DNA from: SYAN01 sp049459795
Lineage (GTDB): Bacteria > Actinomycetota > Actinomycetes > Nanopelagicales > Nanopelagicaceae
Direction of reading: 5' to 3'
Assembly: GCA_049459795.1 (NCBI GenBank)
Contig: JBMUDS010000022.1
Coordinates: 1 to 16,215 of the forward strand
DNA length: 16,215 nucleotides
Positions 13,205 to 16,215 of the stretch are shown here, in pieces (positions within the stretch are counted from its first letter, which is position 1; every line of letters starts with the position of its first letter). The translations under genes and the position numbers were made by a program. The notes under the pieces were generated by a model that was given only the letters and a program-made list of their open reading frames with translations, did no database searches and was not told where the DNA came from.

Positions 13205-15094
13205 GGAAGCGAACTCCTGTTTCGCGCTCTCACCTTCTTGAGTATCTGCTGCAAAGGCGAGCAACTTCTCTACAAAGAACTTCGCATCATCAGTCCTACC
13301 TTGGGCTAGGTAGAGACGAGCCAATTGAAGATGATTCTTCCCATTCCATGGATCAAGGGCTTCTATCCTCAAGCGATAACGAATCGCATCGTTCGGGCGT
13401 CGTAACTGTTCCGAGAAATCTGCGACCACAAGCAAGATATCCAGGCTTCTTGGATCCCGCTCGAGCTCTGACTCCAATATCCGCATTCCCTCATCGACGT
13501 ATCCATTGGAGACCATATTGATCCCAGTCATCACCGCGTACTTCATCTCCAACAGCGGCACCGTCAAAGTCGCATCTGCATATGCTTTGAAAGTCGGCCT
13601 ACTCTCTGGCGTAGAAGGATCGAATCGAACTCTTTGATCGAACATCGCCCTCTCGCCTCGATAAAGGATCGTTGAAAGTACGAGAAAGAGAAGGACCAAA
13701 GCAGTAGAAACTGTCGCTTGTTTGAGATTCAAAGGCGAAACGAATCTCTTGTCGCGATTCCTTGCGAAGACCTCGACATTTTCCGAGAGTGATAAGCCGA
13801 CGACGGCACCTCCAAGGAGCCATCCCCATACAGCAAGACCAATATTGTCGATCGAGACGATCGACTGTGCCTGATAGGCGAGCCAAGCAGCAAAGACTGC
13901 AGTTACTACTAATCGAGCATTACCTTGATTCTTGTAAATGCCGACGAATCCTCGCCATGCGATGAAGCCCATCAGGAGGAGATAAAGACCACCCACAAAT
14001 ATCCCGCCAGTTGCAAAGAGTTGAATCGGCACGTTGTGGGCATTGCTGGAAGTGAGATCGAATCCATAGTTGAGTGAGTACTGGGTCTCGCGATATTCCT
14101 TGAAATAGGCTCCATATCGATCGACGCCGACGCCGAAGAGGGGATTGGATAGGAACATCTCCCACCCCGCGCGCCAATAAAAACCACGAACAGAGACAGA
14201 ACTCTTATAAAGGTAATACTCGAGTGGTCCGCGCTGAAGCATTCCCGCAACAGCAAGGATGCCTACTACACCCACTGCCACACCAGCCAGAATTCCTAAG
14301 AGTCTTCGGTATTGATAGAGAGCAATAACCAAGAAGAAGCCGACACCGAGTCCAATTGAGAGAAGACCTTGTCTCGCTTGCGAGAGATAGATGGTGTAGA
14401 CCAAGGCACCAAAGACCAATACCGCGAGCACTCTAAAGATCGGCAGTACGTTCCGATCAAAAATTGCACAAAAGACGATGGTGCCAAACATCGCCATCAC
14501 AGCACCAGCGAAGTTTGGATTGCCGACTGTAGTGATAATCGCGTTATAGGGGTTGTTCCATTGGACGAAGTCACGACCATTGATTTGGAAGAGCCCATAG
14601 ACTGCAGAAATCAGTCCACAGATCATCGCAAAGGTATAGACCCGCCACATCAAAGAGACTCGAAGATACCTTGCTGCCGCATACAAGATAATCACGAAAG
14701 CCGCATAAGTGAGGAAGCCGTTCTTTCGCTGATACTCACCGAAGAAAGCGACGTACCAAACGTCCGTGACCAGGCTTGCTATGAAGAGCGCAACAGTGAA
14801 GAGAGTGAGAACGACGATCAAGATTCGAAGTGTCGGCTTCGCATCCTCTGGCACTTTTCCTCGATTTCCGAAGAGATGACCGATGAGGTATCCAGCGACG
14901 ACAAGGAGAATCCAGAACTTCGGTGAATTGAAAGGATCTTGTATCCGAGAATTGAAGAAGAGTGTGATCACCGATGCGCCACCAAGAAGCCATGCAAGGA
15001 CTCCGGAGCGAACTCGAATCGACCCAGCGACCTCACCGGTAGCAGATCGCGGGAGCGCCTTTATGGCCATGGTGCCAAGGCTATTAGTGCTCAT
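13193..15094 (-). CDS. O-antigen ligase/Wzy-like membrane protein with TPR domain
   Basis: 633-residue polytopic protein. About eleven hydrophobic segments lie between residues 33 and 435, with another at 460-477. The O-antigen ligase family (PF04932) region shows Arg303 in SVRGFYWRAGWEMF, NPLFGVGVDRYG (317-328) and SSNAHNVPIQLFATGG (349-364) with His353. These are the conserved external-loop features of the glycan ligase/polymerase superfamily. NPNFAG (192-197) and SQARQG (238-243) are also typical. The C-terminus (about 505-630) is soluble and helical with TPR-like repeats (YVDEGMRILESELERDP, NDAIRYRLRIEALDP, TDDAKFFVEKLLAFA). It probably joins or polymerises envelope polysaccharide or glycosylates surface protein; in an actinobacterium there is no LPS, so classical O-antigen ligation is not implied. 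ATG 15094 is the longest start; ATG at 15070 is an alternative. No glycosyltransferase is adjacent. Confidence 0.88.
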   Translation of the reverse strand: MSTNSLGTMAIKALPRSATGEVAGSIRVRSGVLAWLLGGASVITLFFNSRIQDPFNSPKFWILLVVAGYLIGHLFGNRGKVPEDAKPTLRILIVVLTLFTVALFIASLVTDVWYVAFFGEYQRKNGFLTYAAFVIILYAAARYLRVSLMWRVYTFAMICGLISAVYGLFQINGRDFVQWNNPYNAIITTVGNPNFAGAVMAMFGTIVFCAIFDRNVLPIFRVLAVLVFGALVYTIYLSQARQGLLSIGLGVGFFLVIALYQYRRLLGILAGVAVGVVGILAVAGMLQRGPLEYYLYKSSVSVRGFYWRAGWEMFLSNPLFGVGVDRYGAYFKEYRETQYSLNYGFDLTSSNAHNVPIQLFATGGIFVGGLYLLLMGFIAWRGFVGIYKNQGNARLVVTAVFAAWLAYQAQSIVSIDNIGLAVWGWLLGGAVVGLSLSENVEVFARNRDKRFVSPLNLKQATVSTALVLLFLVLSTILYRGERAMFDQRVRFDPSTPESRPTFKAYADATLTVPLLEMKYAVMTGINMVSNGYVDEGMRILESELERDPRSLDILLVVADFSEQLRRPNDAIRYRLRIEALDPWNGKNHLQLARLYLAQGRTDDAKFFVEKLLAFAADTQEGESAKQEFASLIN

Positions 15095-15118
15095 CAGAAT
15101 GATGAAGTCTGCGTTTTC

Positions 15119-15151
15119 CTCTCAGGTTCCTTCAGAACTAGACGCTGAGAG
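15119..15151. promoter_or_regulatory. Nested inverted repeat in divergent promoter region
   Basis: CTCTCAG (15119-15125) and CTGAGAG (15145-15151) are perfect 7-bp arms. Directly inside the left arm GTTC (15126-15129) pairs with GAAC (15135-15138), leaving a 6-nt bulge. It lies midway in the 104-bp gap between the divergent ligase and subtilase genes and could be a shared operator or a leader hairpin. Confidence 0.3.
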
Positions 15152-15198
15152 TCAGTGACGGGAGAATTCGCATTCCCCGATTGGTCCTAGGAGATTCG

Positions 15199-16215
15199 AT
15201 GCGTAAGTGGCTTCCCCTGCTACTAGCGCTCATCATGCTGCCTACGGTCGCGGTGCAACAGGCACAGCCGGTCGAGATGAAGCGATACATCATCAAGGTG
15301 GAACCTGGATATAGGGCGGCGGTTGAAAGCGCATTCGCTCTCATGGGGGGACGCATCACAGATCGAGTCTCCAACATTTTCAAAGGTATCGTCGTAGAAC
15401 TCCCGTCTGTGCCAATTCTCACCCGCTCGACATCACGCAGGATTCAATTCATCCAAGAAGACATTCCCATTCGACTGCTTCAGACGACCCAGAGTGGAGC
15501 AACATGGGGTCTTGATCGTCTAGACCAACGTGCACTCCCTTTGAGTTCTACTTTCACTTACAAGAGCGCAGGGCAAGGAACAACGATCTACATAGTCGAC
15601 ACGGGAATCGCTGATCACGATGATTTCGGTGAGCGCGTCTCGAATGTCGGTTTTACCGCTTATGCCGATGGATTTGGAATTCGTGATTGCAATGGCCATG
15701 GAACTCATGTGGCTTCACTTGCAGCCGGAAGTCTTTATGGTGTAGCCAAGAATGCCACCTTAGTCTCGGTTAGAGTTTTTGGTTGTGGAGACACTACATT
15801 CTTGAGCGCAATCCTTAATGGTCTTGATTGGATTCTCGGCAATTCCAATACCAATCCCAAGAGTCAAGCGGTAGTCAACATGAGTCTTGGTACAGATTCC
15901 ACTGAACAGTTACTTAACGATGCCGTAGCTGAGCTTGTCGATGCGGGTATCCCAGTCGTGGTTGCAGCAGGTAACACGAATATTGATGCATGTCTGACAT
16001 CGCCTGCAAGTGAACCAAAAGCAATCACGGTCGCATCTACGACCGTCACCGACGTAAAGTCGTCGTTTTCTAATCACGGTACGTGCATCGACATCAATGC
16101 TCCCGGCTCTGGAATCCTAGGAGCGGATACTCCTACTGCTACTGCAACGCAGACCCTAAATGGCACTTCCATGGCTTCACCGTTCGTAGCAGGTGCCGTG
16201 GCCACTTATCTGGGA
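15199..16215 (+). CDS. Secreted subtilisin-family (S8) protease, proteinase K-like (3' end outside window)
   Basis: 339 codons are visible and the frame is open at the right edge. ATG 15199 has a strong ribosome binding site (TAGGAGA). Residues 1-23 are a signal peptide. An inhibitor I9-type propeptide spans about 28-93 (RYIIKVEPGYRAAVESAF). The catalytic domain has Asp134 in YIVDTGI, His167 in CNGHGTHVAS, the oxyanion Asn259 in VVAAGN and Ser324 in LNGTSMASPFVAG, so all active-site residues are present. The Cys-bearing D-C-N-G-H-G-T-H-V motif, MSLG and SSFSNHGTCIDINAPG place it with proteinase K/aqualysin-like enzymes (S8A). It is presumably an extracellular scavenging protease; whether a C-terminal sorting or binding domain follows is not visible. 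Divergent from the ligase gene. Confidence 0.95.
   Translation, partial: MRKWLPLLLALIMLPTVAVQQAQPVEMKRYIIKVEPGYRAAVESAFALMGGRITDRVSNIFKGIVVELPSVPILTRSTSRRIQFIQEDIPIRLLQTTQSGATWGLDRLDQRALPLSSTFTYKSAGQGTTIYIVDTGIADHDDFGERVSNVGFTAYADGFGIRDCNGHGTHVASLAAGSLYGVAKNATLVSVRVFGCGDTTFLSAILNGLDWILGNSNTNPKSQAVVNMSLGTDSTEQLLNDAVAELVDAGIPVVVAAGNTNIDACLTSPASEPKAITVASTTVTDVKSSFSNHGTCIDINAPGSGILGADTPTATATQTLNGTSMASPFVAGAVATYLG

Noticed and set aside
14369..14926. 185-codon plus-strand open frame
   Set aside because: It lies wholly inside the O-antigen ligase gene on the opposite strand, its product is highly charged with no recognisable domain, and the ligase frame has clear family motifs.

Overview
The window looks like a chromosomal segment from an actinobacterium (Actinomycetota) with roughly balanced base composition. 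The taxonomic inference rests on three things: a GuaB1-type CBS-domain GMP reductase/IMPDH paralogue as found in mycobacteria, GlpX as the class II fructose-1,6-bisphosphatase, and a compact ribD-ribE-ribBA-ribH operon behind an FMN riboswitch. An aquatic lineage such as Nanopelagicales is possible, but this cannot be decided from the sequence alone. No transposase, integrase, phage gene, CRISPR array or rRNA was seen.

Region by region. Positions 1-946 (minus) hold the N-terminal 315 residues of a secreted protein built from 68-residue repeats with six evenly spaced C-x10-C pairs; it runs off the left edge. A tRNA-Arg(TCG) follows at 1093-1165 (minus), with a long hairpin between the two. At 1213-1995 (plus) is a CDP-alcohol phosphatidyltransferase with the signature of phosphatidylcholine synthase. 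Its 3' end overlaps that of a convergent HtrA/DegP-type protease (1987-3111, minus). The 391-bp gap at 3112-3502 carries an extended -10 promoter, an FMN riboswitch and a downstream hairpin, leading into the riboflavin operon (3503-6800, plus). Overlapping genes there convert GTP and ribulose-5-phosphate to riboflavin. A 12-bp hairpin separates ribH from a convergent three-gene minus-strand operon (10354 down to 6808): guaB1, a sulfotransferase-like gene and glpX, with gaps of 6 and 10 bp.

Divergent from guaB1 is a membrane-anchored serine hydrolase of the class C beta-lactamase/NylB type (10439-11599). Then comes a 180-bp non-coding leader containing a good promoter, internal secondary structure and an intrinsic terminator ending 18 bp before a class III (glutamate-1-semialdehyde aminomutase-like) aminotransferase (11781-13175). 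This has the layout of an attenuator or riboswitch and belongs to no class I recognise. An O-antigen ligase/Wzy-like membrane protein with TPR repeats (13193-15094, minus) converges on it. Divergent from the ligase is a secreted subtilisin-family protease with an I9 propeptide (15199 to the right edge), which is truncated.

Most of the window is housekeeping metabolism (riboflavin, purine salvage, gluconeogenesis) interspersed with envelope and secreted functions. The least explained items are the C-x10-C secreted repeat protein, the terminator-bearing aminotransferase leader, the sulfotransferase inside a metabolic operon and the phosphatidylcholine-synthase-like enzyme.
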